Source of the DNA: Tribonema minus
Lineage: Eukaryota > Sar > Xanthophyceae > Tribonematales > Tribonemataceae
NCBI GenBank assembly: GCA_017506865.1
Contig: JAFCMP010000020.1
Location: 423,228 to 487,227, forward strand
Length of the DNA: 64,000 bases
Direction: 5' to 3'
Part shown: positions 48,601 through 62,090 of the stretch, piece by piece
Numbering within the stretch: the first letter of the stretch is position 1
Layout: each line of letters starts with the position of its first letter
Translations under genes and position numbers: made by a program
The notes under the pieces: model-generated
Databases searched by the model: none
The model's input: the letters and a program-made list of their open reading frames with translations, nothing else
Told to the model about the DNA's origin: nothing

Positions 48601-51600
48601 CCGGTGGCTCGTCTGCCTCATCTGCATCAGCAGCAGCTTCTACCTCTGGAATCTCTCCTTCTTCCAATGAGTCTGCCGCCGGCTGAGCCGTGGTGACGCT
48701 GCACTTGGCCCTCTTTGAGCTGATGCTGCGTCGCCTGTCGCATGCGATCTGCCTTAAGAGTCGCTGCGCTTGGGAATGCTCCCACGAGCCGGTGTACTTA
48801 TTGACTGGCTCTGCATACGCTGTGTTGATCTCAACTTCATCAACCTCAGCTTCCTCCACCGTGGAGTCATCTAGCCTTCTGTCCAACAACTGCGCTAGCT
48901 CCACAGCTGTCAGAGCGGCTAACCTAGCGGCCACTACGCCTGATATGGCGACGGCCTCGTTGAACTTGAACGCTGGCCCGTAACGTGCGTCCGCCGTGTA
49001 CCCACGACAGCTGTTCACGTCGGCCACTTTGTGCGTTCTCGTGGCCTCGTCCGCAAAGCGCACACCTGACGGCGGTGCGTCCATGCTCGGGACTGCGTCT
49101 GGCCACTGTTCGTCTGCTGGCTCCGTAGAGCGCTCAGCATCTAACTCTGCCTGCTGTGGCAGCCTGGATGGGGCATCAGCATTGGCATTCCTTTTGCCAG
49201 GCCTGTGCTGAATGGTAACGTCATACTCCTGTATGCGCATGGCCCATCTTAGTAGCTTGCCGTTGTAGTCTTGTAACGTCAACAGCCACCTGAGCGCAGC
49301 GGCATCTGTGACCACTGTAACGGGGTTACCCCAAATGTAAGGCCTGAAGTGGTTGAGCGCCAGCACTACTGCCAGACACTCTACTGCCGTCGCTCCTAAC
49401 TTCGCGTCGGGTTCAGAGTTCAGCTTGCTGAAGTAGCCAACGACTACTTCTCTGACCTCCTCGCCTTCAGCTATGCGGCGCCTGCCCGTGTGAGCATATG
49501 GCTGTCCCGCTGTTGCCCTTTCGACCTCACTCACAGGTCTGAACTGTGTAAGCACACCTGCCGTCGCCGTCTTGGAGGCGTCGGTGTACAATACGAAAGG
49601 CAAACTGAAATCTGGGTGCATCACTATGCGACTGTCGCACATGGCACTCTTCAGCCGCTTGAAAGCCCGCTCTTGCGCAGACCCCCAAACCATGACTGCT
49701 TTGTTCTTGGTCAGGGCTACTATAGGCTCTGATATCGCCCCAAAGTTGGGTACATATCGCCTGTAATAGTTAAACACTCCCATAACCACTTGTACCAACT
49801 GCTTGTCTGGTACCCCGCCTTTCAGTGGGGGGCTCACGTCAAGCATGGCCTTGACCTTGTCAGGGTCTGGTCTTGTTCCAGCGGCGCCAACTATATGGCC
49901 TAGGAACTTGACTTCAGCTTGAAACAGCTGACACTTTGGGCGAGATACACTCATGCCCGCCGCGCCTTTGCGGCCAAGAACATCATCTAACTGCTCGATG
50001 TGCTCCTCGATGTCCGTGCCATACACCAACACGTCATCTATGTACACTAGCGCGTGGGAGCCTAAGGCATCTCCCAGCACTTGGTGCATCAATCTCGTGA
50101 ACTGCGCTGGCAAGTTCACCAGCCCGAATGGCGCCACCTTGTAGTGCCACAACGAGCCGTCTGGGGCTCTGAAGGCCGTCTTGGCCTTAGCCGTCTTGGC
50201 CAGCGGGATCTGATGGTAACCCGCTGCCAGATCTAACGAAGATAAGATCCTCGCACCTTGCACAGCCCGCATCATGTCATCCATGTTGCCTAAGCCATGA
50301 CTATCACGCTTCGTGACCGCATTCAACTTCCTGAAGTCTATGCAGAAGCGGATCTTGTCGCCTTGAACCACTAGTACTGGGTTGCTTGCCCACGCACTAG
50401 CTGATGGCTCAATCTGTTGGCGCTTTGCCATCATCTGAATCTGTTTCATGATGTACTCGGCTTCTTTGAAAGCCCAATGGCGTGCCTTGTCCGCCACCGG
50501 CTCGGCCGTCTGAGTGTCAACATCAATCTCAAAATGCTGAGTGACTCGAGGGTTTTTAGGGTCCTTAGCAAAGACATTCCTGTGCTTTTTTAGCATGTCA
50601 AGTGCTTTTGTTTTCAAAAGTACCCCATCTTTCCCCCTTCCTTGCAAATGAGGCGCAAGCCTGCCATCTTTCACAAGGATTTCCTCCAGCTCTGCATCTG
50701 TGCAGTTCTCTAGCTGGTCATTGTGGCGCTGGCTGAGGTCTGCCAGCCGTTGCACTTCTTGTGCAACCTCTTTGGCAGTCTTGCCTATGCTAGCAGCTAA
50801 TTCTGCCACTAACTTAGCATTTTCAGAGTGCCTTTTGGCTGCTATTACTAGCAGTTTGGCTTCTAGAGCCTGCTGAGTAGCTGTCTGCACTTCTAGCAGA
50901 TCATCAGCCTTAATTGGAGTCACTTTTCCCCAGTACGTGTTGCGGCGCACGTAAACCGGGTACATTGAAGTGTTGCTCAATGTAGCGTATATCGTGCCGC
51001 TGGCATTTACAGTGAGAGCGGTGATATTTGCCTTAACACCTTTGCCTCTCATCATTTCTGTAGTCACTGTTTCTTGTGGCATGAGCAATGCCTCATAGGG
51101 CTGCACGCGCTTTGGCTTTGGTAGCAGCGTGAGTTCCACAATCGTCTCCGACGATGGTGCCAGTACAGTGTTATATGCCATCCTAGCTGAGCACTGCTGA
51201 GGCTTGTCTGGTGCCTCAGTGCTCTCAGCGCTGCCATTGCCCTTGCAACTGGCTAGTGCTGCCGCATGCGCGTTCGCGTTGTCTGCGCGATTCTTGTCGT
51301 GCATGGGGCGTATGGCCACACCTTTTAGTCCCCCTGGGAAGAAGGCTGGGCTACCGCCGTGATACGAGATGACTGAGCCATGCGGGGCAAAGAAATCCGT
51401 ACCTAAGAGCACGTCCATGGGTGCGTTTACCACATAGAACTTGTGCAAGAACATCTTGTTCTTAAACCGCAGCCATGCATTGACCACACCACTGATCTGC
51501 AGCGACGTCTTGCCGTCTGCCAAGAGGATCTCAGTGTAGTCACCTTGCTGAGGTGTACATACATAGCTGTTGGGGAGCTTGTCTGCAATGCGCTTGCCCA

Positions 51601-52775
51601 TGATGGTTACGGTCGCACCGCAGTCTACCATGGCGCGCACATAGAGTTCTTTGGGCGTCTGAGAGTTGCTTTGTACGCGTAACGACGCGGACACAAACAT
51701 CTGCCCTGGAGGTACAACACCGGCTACTGGGCGTATGTACTCCACTGGAGCCTCCGACTTGGAGCGCTCTACCGAGCTAGGCTCAGGGGACCCTACTGCA
51801 AGGTCTACATGAGGTAACTTGACTGGTTCCCTCGGTTTTGTGATCTCTTCTGTGAGATTCTTAATTGTCTCTGCCACACTCACTGGTGGGGCTGTGTCTA
51901 ACTTGCTGACACCTGGCACATGGTCTAATATGCCTAGAGACTGAGCATCAAGGCCAGCGCGCCTGAGCGCTGCCTTCAACTCACCTGGGGCAAGGCGCGG
52001 GTCTGTACCGCCGCCGAGCTTCTTGCGTGCCGCTGCGGCCGCAATGGGTGGAGCACTGATTTCTGTGTCAATGTCCATGTCGTCTGCGCTACTGCAAACG
52101 CTCATAACTGACTGTGAGTCCCACTCAGAGTCAGACCCTGAGTCAGAGTCATCGACTTCCACGATGTCAGCCATGCCGGGCTGCACCACAGCCAAGTCTA
52201 CCTCTGGCTCTTCCCATGCACTGCGCATCGGAATTATGGGTACCTCTGCATACCCTGCATCATGCGCCTTTGCATGTATGCTACGCGCCACTGCTGCTGA
52301 GCAGTGTGCACTTGACGAGGGCGCTGCGTGTACCGCGGTAGCGGCCTGCACCAGCGAACCACTCTGACCAGCCAATCAAGATGGGGGCGGGCAGTCAACT
52401 GAATGCCTCAACGTAGAGTCTGACCTACGCGGCAAACGTACCTGTTGTTCTGGCAGTGTGCACAGGCCTGAGGCCTCAATTGCCACGAACAAGTGAAATG
52501 CCATCTCTGGGATGAACAAGTCTGCAATGTAACGCCGTACATCACTACTGCATGCACTCGCTGGTAATTCATGATAATACGTCATGAGCACTGCCATTTC
52601 CGCAAGCGACAGCAAGCGGGCAGATGCCACTGGGCCAGCGTCCTTTGCATGTGCAACATAACTCGCAGTGGGCCTACCAGGCAGTCTGCGCACTGGGCTA
52701 GGCAACAAGCCATCAGCATCCAAAATACCAGGGTGCTGAGCACTGCGTGGTTGCAAGAAGAATTGATGAAACAAC
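45616..52775 (-). mobile_element. Ty3/Gypsy LTR retrotransposon A
   Basis: Old element copy on the minus strand. One long frame (about 46.3-52.4 kb) carries, in order, an aspartic protease region (about 51.6 kb), reverse transcriptase (about 50.0-50.5 kb), RNase H (about 49.6 kb), and integrase with zinc-binding and core domains (about 47.6-48.3 kb). A long C-terminal part has chromo- or Tudor-like segments (46.35-47.2 kb). This order is that of the Metaviridae. A purine tract near 46037-46048 precedes a candidate 3' LTR at about 45616-46034 (TGATA...TATCA ends); no partner LTR is visible, so this is tentative. About 400 bp of gag-like coding lies at 52.4-52.8 kb, and the rest of gag and the 5' LTR are not seen. 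The pol part looks whole; the copy as seen is 5'-incomplete, probably because element B interrupts it. Age cannot be estimated without an LTR pair. Confidence 0.9.
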
Positions 52776-52973
52776 TAGTCTCCGTACTACACTTCAGCAA
52801 GTGCAGGGAACAATGCAGAGAAGACACCCACACACAACACAGCTGACCGAACTGTGCTATGTGTATTCTGGGGCTGCTGCTCTTGTCTGAGCCAAACAAA
52901 CACAACGAACAACTCGTAACTGCCAACCGTAACAGTTACAGGTGACACTCCAACATCCAGTGTCACCACAGTC
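52766..52973 (-). repeat. candidate 3' LTR of element B
   Basis: About 208 bp with TGA...TCA ends, starting (minus strand) right after a G-rich purine tract. Limits are tentative, since the partner LTR is not in the window. Confidence 0.45.
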
Positions 52974-53599
52974 ACCCCCCCTAGATTGGAAAGGGTACTG
53001 CAAGGGGGACCCACTACACATATGCAACATGACTCGCAAGCCAATGCTACACATTGCAATGACTCCTGTGCAAACGCAGTCAATATGCAAAGGCATGCCG
53101 CACACGACGCCTCTCACACGCCGGGGTCTCTACCAAGCACATGACCGTGTGACTACACATGCAATGATTCCAGCTGGGCTTGTGTGCCAACTAGGAACCA
53201 AGAACCATTCGATGCATCTGGGCGCGTGTTGTACAAGCTAGGGTCCAGTACTAGGGTCTGATACACCCCTTCAACAATCCAGAACACCCTATGAGCTATC
53301 TGTGTACGCCTTGTCTTCCCCTTTGAGACTACGCCTGTGAGCTCGCCCTCACACCAAGTAAGGTGCTCTTCGCCGCTTGGCTCCGTGAACTTGAAAACAG
53401 CCATAAGCTGCAGTCCGCTGATAGCTGCACTCTGCAACACCGATGTCGCAGGTGGCTGGAGTAACGCCTCCGCCAGAGGCGCAAGCTCATACGAGCCCGC
53501 ACCACATTGGGCCAGAACGCCGCCAACGCCCCGCGCCTTGACGGCGCGTCGCAGCTGACGCTTGACCACCTGAGTGTTTGAGCCCGCCACTGTAATGTC

Positions 53600-53800
53600 G
53601 CGACAGGCAATGGCCTTGTTTAATGTAGACCAGTACTCCTCGAGTACTTGGGGGCACTCATCTAGCTGCTCGGAGTCCTCCCACGAGTCAACTATCCCCC
53701 CGCTGGTTGCACCCTCCCAGCGTATTAGGTACTGTAGGCGGTGCCCCCGCCCGCGCGCTGCCGCCGCTACACGATGTTGAAGTATCGCCTCTACGCCGTG
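53600..53800 (-). mobile_element. chromodomain at the end of element B pol
   Basis: The pattern YLIRWEG...SWEDSEQLDECPQVLEEYW matches the chromodomain core (aromatic-x-IRW-x-G, then W-E and the closing helix). In chromoviruses this module follows integrase and is thought to target insertion to marked chromatin. Confidence 0.8.
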
Positions 53801-56800
53801 CCGCTGGAAGTTGTGAGCAGCAACGTCGTCAGTAGAGAGTGAGCCAGGTGAATGCCCGCTCCAGTGCTTCGCCAGCAGGTAGCGAGAGAAGCCCGCAGGC
53901 AACGTCTCCGGCTGCTGCCGCATGTCGCTAGGGTCGCGACACTTCTTGGTGAGGCGCATCGATATGCGCGTAGGCCGTCCGTTGATGTCCACCAGAAGAC
54001 ACCCGGCCTGCACACGCTCCCCGCCGCTCTCCGCCGGGCCCGCTAATATTATGCTATAGGGCCCATGCCATCTATCCAAGAGCTTCTTGCTAAAGAGTGT
54101 GCGCTTCGCCTTGTTGAACTCCCCCGCCACTGGTGCCGGCTCCGTGTCTGCAGATGCCGTATGCGTGCGCGGCACATGGTAGTACCACACTCGCTCACCA
54201 GCGCTGAACGACTGACGTAGTCCAAATGCCTCCGCGATCTCGGTGTTCTCGCGGAGCACCTTAGCCCGTCGCAGCGCATGACGTTGGTTGGCAATGGTGT
54301 TGGCTGAGCGCTGCCGCTCAAGGATGTCGAACACTAGCTGTGACACTGAAGGATGTGTGCCAGGCTTGACCAAGGGCTGTTGAAGCTTGCCCAGTATGAG
54401 GTGTAGTGCGACGGCGGCCTCGCGACCAGTAGCCAGAAGGAAGGGGGTTGCGCCGGTGGCGCGGTTGTAGGCAGTGTTGTGGGCAAAACTGATATGAGGT
54501 AGCCAGTCCGCCCAATTGTTCTTGGCACTATCAACTAACATGGCGAGCATCTGGGCTAGCTCCTGCATGAAACGCTCACACTTGCCGTTGCACTCAGGGT
54601 GGTATGCGGTAGTGGAAAGCTTCTTGACGCCCATCTGCTTGTAGACAGCTTGAGAAAGCTCTGCCATGAAGAGGCTGCCGCGGTCGCTGAGGAGCTTAGA
54701 AGGGGGACCGTGACGAGTGCTGTGCTGGTTGACTAAAACTTCAGCTGTGCCAGCAGCACTGTAGTCCCCAGGCTTGATGGGATAGCACCACACCCAGCCC
54801 GAAAACAGGCACATCACCACCAGTATGTACATGAAGCCGCCAGCACTGAGGGGTAGGGGGCCGAAGTGGTCAAGCGCTAGGCTATGAAAGGCGTAGGGGG
54901 GCCTCTCGCGCCATATAGTGGGCCAGCGAGACAGCTTGCCGGTGTGCTTGAACGCTTGGCAGGGCCAGCAATGATTAACCCAGTAGTTGACGTCTAGGGT
55001 CCAAGAGGGCCACCAGCAGTGCGCGCGGGTGCGCTCCATTGTGCGTTTAATGCCCTGGTGGCCTGCCCAAGCTGAGCCGTGCATCGCCTCAAGAACTTGA
55101 TCCCTAATGGACCGGGGAATGGCAAGCTGTGGAAGCGGGGATTCGGGGGTGTTGTGCACCAAGAGCTGAGCGTTGCCGCAGACGACAAGGCTGCACTGCA
55201 AGGCCCATTTCTGTACCTGGGCTGCAAGCGCCGCGTCTGCTGGCAGTCCTGCTCCAAGCAGCATGTTGCAAATTGGCCCCAGCTGAGCATCTGCGCGCTG
55301 CTCTCGCTGCCAGTCACCAGGCGTCATGACGCCCAGTTGAGGATGCTCAGCGAAGCACTCCCATGCACCCGCCTCAGCGTCTGCCGCCTCAGCAAGCGCG
55401 GAAATCTGCTCCTCTCCCCCTCCTTGAAGCGCTGCTACCACCTCCGTGCAGATGTTGATGTACTCTGCTGTTGCAAATGCCTCCAGCCGCTCCCACTCGT
55501 GGGCCTGCAGGCAGTACGCCTCGAGCAGCCGCTCGCGCTCGCTCTCCTCTGCATCTTGTGGTGTAGCAGGGACAGGATTGCGGCTTGGCCCGTCGGCATT
55601 GCCGTGTGACGCGCCCTTCTTGTAGCGAATGGTGATGTTGAAGGCGCTGAGGAACTCGCTCCAGCGCGCGCCGCGCGCGGTGCGCTCGCGAAGGCTGTCG
55701 ATGTACTGAAGAGCGCGGTGGTCGGTGTAGAGGACAAACGGCGTCCCCCACAGGATGTGTTTGAACTTCTTGATGCCGAAGACGATGGCGCCGGCTTCAA
55801 GGTCGGTAGTAGACCAGTTGCGCTCATTGGGTAGAGTCGCGCGAGATGTGAAGGCGATCGGTTGCTCCGCGCCGTCGTTGTTGGCCTGCGAGAGCACTGC
55901 GCCAAAGCCCTCCTTGCATGCGTCTGTGGCAAGGACAAAGGGGCGCTCGCCTGTGCTGGCGCGCGCGTAGTCGGGGTACTGCATGCAAGTGTGAAGCGCC
56001 AGGGCTTCGTTGACCTCGCGGATGGCTTGCTGTTGAGCACTGCCAACTATGAAGTCCACCCCCTTGGCCATCAGATGGGTGAGCGGTGCTACCAGCTTGG
56101 CCATGTTCTGAATAAATCGCCGGTAGTAGTTTGCGAGGCCAAGCCACGCACGCAGCTGAGAGATGTTGCAGGGGATGGGCATCTCAAGTAGGGCTTGAAC
56201 TTTGGATGGATCTGGCCTGATGCCATCAACGCCCACAATGTGCCCCAGGAACTTGATGTGCTTACACCCTATGTGCAGCTTGCTGGGGGCTAGCTTCATC
56301 CCATGATGCTCTAGGCGCTGAAAAAGGGCTTTGAGGTCGTCGAGGTGCTGAGCCGTGGATGTAGAGTGCACAATGACGTCGTCAATGTAGGGCTGGACGC
56401 GCTCTAGGCCGGAAAGCACCATCTGCATGAGGCGTGTAAAGTGCCCTGGCGCCCCCGCTGCCCCCTGTGGGCACCGTAGCCACTCATACAAGCCAAACGA
56501 CGTGACCATGGCAGTGAGGGGGATGCTGTCTGCATCTATGGCACTAGTGAAGTACCCACTGGTGATGTCCATGGTGGTGAAGACCTTTGAGCCCCCCAAA
56601 CTATTGAGAAGATCCTCTATGTTGGGAATGGGGATCTGGGGGATCTTGGTCTGGGCGTTCAGCTTCTTGTAGTTGACGGTGATTCGGGCAGTGCCATCAG
56701 GCTTGAGCACTGCCACCACTGGGGATGCCCACTCAGAGTTGGAAGGGCGGATGATGCCAGCAGCCAGCAGCTTGTCGATTTCGACCTTGACCAGAGCCGT

Positions 56801-57489
56801 CATTGCAGGAGAGTACCTATATGGACGGTCATGGTGCGGTGTGCTGCCCTCTTTGAGATCAAAGCGGAAGGGCAATGTGTTACAATGCCCTATGTCCCAC
56901 TTGTCTTTTGAGAACATTTTGCTGCTATACTGAGCGAGCAGTAGGCACAAACACGCCACCTGATCAACGTCCCATCCCTGCAGGTCAACGCGCACTGCCA
57001 GCATGTAGTCTGGCAAGTGCTTGCGTGCCTCAGCCAAAGCAGCATTAACCTTAGGGTCTTCGTGAACGTATGACCCCAAACTTAAGCCGCCGCTGTCAGG
57101 AATGTGTACTTTTGCGCTCCCACTAGGCTCAAAGTCAACGGCCTCACCGAGGTGTTGCTGCAGCGCCTCTCGCACGGCTGCTGCGCCCTTCGCAATAGTC
57201 GCGTCAGCGCTGCTGCCGGCGTCACCCTCCGGCTCCGCCTCGCAGCGCATAATGTCAGTGCGCAGGTCCGCGGCAGGCGCCGCCGCGGCGGCGCCAGCGC
57301 GCGCTGTCAGGAATGTGTACTTTTGCGCTCCCACTAGGCTCAAAGTCAACGGCCTCACCGAGGTGTTGCTGCAGCGCCTCTCGCACGGCTGCTGCGCCCT
57401 TCGCAATAGTCGCGTCAGCGCTGCTGCCGGCGTCACCCTCCGGCTCCGCCTCGCAGCGCATAATGTCAGTGCGCAGGTCCAGCACAAAG

Positions 57490-60400
57490 ATGTCCTCCTC
57501 CCTCCCAGCGCGCGCTGGCGCCGCCGCGGCGGCGCCTGCCGCGTGCGCGGGCTGCGCCGCTGTATCTCTTGTCACTGATGCTGCCGCTGCAGCATTGCTC
57601 CCACTAGCCGCTGCCGCATGCGCGGCGTCCTCAGACGCCGCTGCCGCTGCAGAGCGCTGCTGCGCCGCTGCCGCCTGTGCGGAGCTCGCCCACTCCACTG
57701 CGGTGGCCATGTGCACTGCGACTGGTTCAGCGCCAGCATGCGCCGCTGCTGCCGCAGTGCTCTGTTGAGTTGCCACTCCATGCGCGGCGCTGGTCGGCGC
57801 CGCGGCAGAATCAGCGTATGCCGCGACAGGCGCGGCGCCCGTAGGCGCCGCTGCCACCGCAGCGCTCCGCTGCGCGTCCGCCGCTTGGGTGGCGCTCGCC
57901 GGCGCCACCGAAGAGACTGCGCGCGCTGCAGCTGGCGCGGCGCCCACAGGCGCTGCTGCTGCTGCAGCACTCCCTGGTGTCACTGGTGCGCGCGAGGCGT
58001 GCGCCGACGCAGCCGCTACACCAGCAGCACGCGCCGCGACTGGCGCGGCGCCCTCGGGCGCCGCTGCCGTCGCAGCGCTCCGTCGCGCAACTGTTGCCTG
58101 CGCGACCTCCTTATGAGCCGCCCCTGAGGCAGCTTGGGCCGCAGCGCGCACGGTGCCAGCCGGCACCGATGCCGCCGCAGCGCCCCGGCATGCAGCCGCT
58201 GCCTGCGCAGCAGCAGCAGTGTCGCCGTGTAGGGGGCCAGAAGACGTCTCTTTTGTCGCAGAGCTCCGCGGCGCGGCCGCTGACTGCGCGGCACCCTGCG
58301 GCGCCGCGGCAGCAGCCCGCGGCGCACTGCGCGCAATGCCTGTATATGCTGCCGCCGCAGCAGCGCTTGCCGGCTCTGCTGCAGCAGCGCTCGCCGGCGC
58401 CGCCGTCGCAGCGCTCGCCGGCGCCGCCGCAGCTGCAGCAGCTTGTGCTTGAGGGGCGCGCGCTCCGCGCGCCACACGTCTGCGCGCCTCCTGTGCAAGA
58501 GCCACTCCATACTTGCCGAAAGCGTGGTGGGTGCCAGAATTGATGAGGGTTTGTACTGGATCTGGCAGCGACGATGCCGCCGCCTGGTCCACGACATCAT
58601 GCAGCAATCCGCTCTGCAGCAGGATCCCCCCCAGTAGGTCCGCCATTTGCGGGCACACCGCGTTCGCCAGCATCTGTGAGTAGGCAGTGACGTCAGGCGG
58701 CTCTGGAGCATCCCACTTGTACGAGGTGGGGAAGCTGTGAATGGCGCGCAGCGCATGCCAGGGTAGGTACTCCGCGCGCGCGTGCTCAGCCGGGTCCTGC
58801 GTAGCATCCTGTGGTCGCACGTCCATGTTAGGCTGCAGGTTTCGGCGGTATGTGCAGCCGCGAATGGTCGGCGCGGGGCCGTCCATAGAGTGCACCTGTT
58901 TGGCCTTAGTGTTGCGGCCAACTGTTGCAAAGAAGTCGCGCCGCTGACCGTTGGAGTCAAGCACGTCGCTGGTGACGTTGCGCACGGTGTCGTACTCAGC
59001 TTGCTGCTTGGCATATGTCAGCAACTGCACTGCCTGGTGCATAGACGCCTGCATGCGCGCGCTGTCGTGCTCGCCAGTGCCAGGTCGCCCCAGCAGCCAA
59101 AACACACGCGTGCGCGTCTGAGCAATGCGGCTGTCTGCACCAGTGATCACTAGCTCCTGCTGCACCGTGAAGCCGCCGTGTGCTGCGCAGCGCAGAAACT
59201 CCGCCAGCTCCGGTGCCGCCCTAAGGCCCGGAACATTTTCAATCTGCAGTAGTCGGCAGGTCTCTGCGCCCATTGCTACCTCCAGCATGTAGTAGAGGTG
59301 CTCCATGCCCAAAGCCGTCTCCCCCTCCCCTGCTGTTGAGAACTTCTGGCAGGGGGGGCCCCCTAATAAGACCTCGGCGCGCAGCCGCCTCATATCTGCA
59401 ATGAGCTCTGCGCGCGTAGATGGGTCCGCCATATCCCGGCGGCGGACGTCCGTATGAGGGTGATTCTCCTTGTATATCCGAAGAGCGCGCTCCTCAGAGT
59501 CAACGGCGAGCTTGACGTTCAAGTAGGGCTGGAGCCCCTCCGCCAGGCCGCCAGCGCCGCAGTAAACGTCTACCGCCGTGGCGCGCGCGTTCGGGTCTCG
59601 TTCCAGCACGCTGTCAGTTACCTCACGTAGCGGCCGCGCCTTGCCCAGCACGGTGCCACGTGGCAGCGAGACGGGCTCCCCCCGCTGCTCGAGCTTGACC
59701 GGCTTGGCATGCAGCCCAACCGTCAGCTCGCGTGTGTACATGTGATTCAGGAATTCCTCCGCGATGGTCACATGTGCTGTGTCCAGTTCTCCCGGGCAGG
59801 AGACGACAGGTGTGATCCCATCAGACTCCATCACTTGAACCCAAACTGTCTGCACACCATGTTCAAGGCCATCTAGCTCTGTTGCGACGCGCACTACTGC
59901 CACCCAATCGCGTTCCTCCCCGTAGGTGTACACTGGGACTTTGGGACTGAAGCTGGGGGTGGGCTCTGCTGATGGCTCGCCATACACGTATGTGGGCCCA
60001 CTGCCACTATGACTTGCATGCCACTTATGTCTGCTGATGTGGTCACGCCCAATGATGATGTCGTGTGGCAGATGTGGTACAATGAGCGCCAGCTGAGTGA
60101 AAGCTACCCCGTCTGGGCCATCAGCCTCAAAGTGAAGCGCTACAGCGTGGGTGACGCGCTGTGGCTTCTTGGATGTGTCAACACCGGCTACTGCCCTAGG
60201 TTTGCTGAGTTGGTGGACATCCCGTTGCTCTATGGCTCCTGATGCAACTAATTTGCGGAATGCTTGCTCCCTGATGGCAGTAACTGAGGCCCCAGTGTCC
60301 CAGAGAATGTCCCTAGAAAACTTGCAACGTAGTGCGCGCGCAGAGCGTAAACGGGCCTTGAACCTAGAGTGCACGTCAGTATAGAGTTTGCCCCTTACGT

Positions 60401-62090
60401 TGGGCATGCTTGCCTGCTGTGGTACAGGTAGTACTGCGGCCTCCATCGCTGCCACCTCAGCGTAGTATGCCAAGACCGCCCCGTCATCAGCTCCGTCCTC
60501 CGGCGCCCACATGGCCAGTATCTCGAAGCAGCGCTCAACAGTGCGCGCCTCCTCTGCCATGGCTATCTCCACCGCTGTCAGGCCCGCCTCGCCGTCCAGC
60601 ACCTCGTCGATGGCGCCAAGGGTCTCTGCCGCCGGCGCCCAGCTGCGCATCCGCCGCTGCGGCTCAGGTTGAGCCGTGCCATCCACCTTGAAAGCATGAA
60701 GCCGCTGCAGAGCTATCAGCCTGCGCTGCTGCTCCGCTGCAAAGGCGGCGTCGTCGGCGGCGTGCGCCGCCGCAGCAGCGTCGCCGCCGCTGAGTGGTGC
60801 TGAAGGCGGTCTTGAGGAATGTGTGGGAGTCGCAGTTGATGTCAGAGTTGAAGTTGGTGTAGAAGATGGAGTTGTCGTGTGTCGTGTCGCAGCAGCTGCT
60901 GCAGTCGCCAAATGTGGCGCCGTTGCCGGCGCAGAAGTTGCAGTTGTAGTCGTGCTGCAGCTACTCACTGCTGGTGCTGGTGGTATCCTCACCCCCCCTT
61001 GCGATGACGCGTGCGCGCCAACTCCATGACCCGCCGCAGCATGCACGGGTCTCCATGCTGGAGTACCAAGCTCCTGAATAGGGCTGAGGGGTGCTACCGG
61101 CTGTCGAGCGCGCTGCTCCTGCTGCAGGCGCTCCGCGCGCGCGCGCCGTAGCCGCGCGCCGCTGGACTTACGTCGCCCCAAAATAGGCCATCGCTGTACA
61201 GTCGTAGTTGTTGTCGCCGGCGACTGTGCAGCACCATCAGGCGCCGCCAACGCCGCCGGTCTCCATCGCGCCGTTGCTGCTTGAGCAGCGTTCGTGGGCG
61301 CCTCCTCAGCAGCAGCGCTCAACGGAAGCTGCGCCGTCGTAACGCTCTGCTGCGCAGCTGCTGCGTGGGCGGCGCTCGCCGCTGCTGCAGAAGCTGCATG
61401 CACTGCAGACAGCGCAGCGCCCAAAGGTGCCGCTGCTGCCGCAGCGTTCCGTGGTGCTGCTGGTGCGAGCGCGGCGCGTCGCGGCGCCGCCACACCAGAA
61501 GCACGCGCCGCGACTGGCGCGGCGCCCGAGGGCGCTGCTGCCATCGCAACGCCCCGCTGCGCGTCATCCTCTTGGGCGGCGCCCGACGGCGCCACTGAAG
61601 AAGCTGCGCGCGCCGCTTGCGCGACGTCCATAGACACCGCTGCTGCCGCAGCCCTCCGTGGTGCTGTTGGTGCGTGCGCGGCGCGCGCAGGCACCGCCAA
61701 ACCAGCAGCACGCGCCGCGACCGGCGCGGTGCCCGAGGGCGCCGCTGCCATCGCAGCGCTTCGTTGCGCGTCAGCCGTTGGGCGGCGCTCACCGGCACCC
61801 TCGCAGAAGCCGCGCGTGCTGCAGCTTGCGCGACGTCAGTAGGCGCCGCTGCTGCCACAGCACTCCGTAGTGCCTCTGGTGCGTGCGCGGCGCGCCGCGG
61901 CGCCGCCACACCAGAAGTACGCGCTGCGACTGGCGCGGCGCCCGAGGGCGCCGCTGCCATCGCAGCGCTCCGCTGCGCGTCAGCTGCTTGGGCGGCGCTC
62001 GCCGTCGCCCCCGCAGACGTCGCGCGCACTGCAGCTTGCGCGACGCCCGCAGGCGCCGCTGCTGCCGGCAGCGTCTCTGACTGTCGTCGG
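57490..62090 (-). repeat. two arrays of the same Ala-rich repeat bracketing the protease-methyltransferase segment of element B
   Basis: Degenerate units of about 60-110 bp, built on GCCGCGACTGGCGCGGCGCC and GCCGCTGCCATCGCAGCGCT-type words, fill 57,490-58,480 and 61,230-62,090. They encode Ala, Ala-Pro and Ala-Arg linkers. The protease and methyltransferase lie between the two arrays. Confidence 0.75.
58610..59580 (-). mobile_element. cytosine-5 DNA methyltransferase-like domain within element B
   Basis: About 320 residues with the classical C5-methyltransferase motifs in order: motif I DVYCGAGGLAEG (near 59,555), motif IV GGPPCQKFS with the Pro-Cys pair (near 59,350), motif VI ENV (near 59,235), motif VIII QTRTR (near 59,110), a motif IX-like DGPAPTIRG (near 58,870) and motif X ANAVCPQMADLLGG (near 58,640). 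The family transfers a methyl group from S-adenosylmethionine to C5 of cytosine. It lies between protease and reverse transcriptase in the same strand as the rest of the element. I cannot assign a DNMT class by eye. Confidence 0.9.

Noticed and set aside
53337-61598. Plus-strand frames within the retrotransposons
   Set aside because: Shadows of the minus-strand pol and Ala-rich regions.
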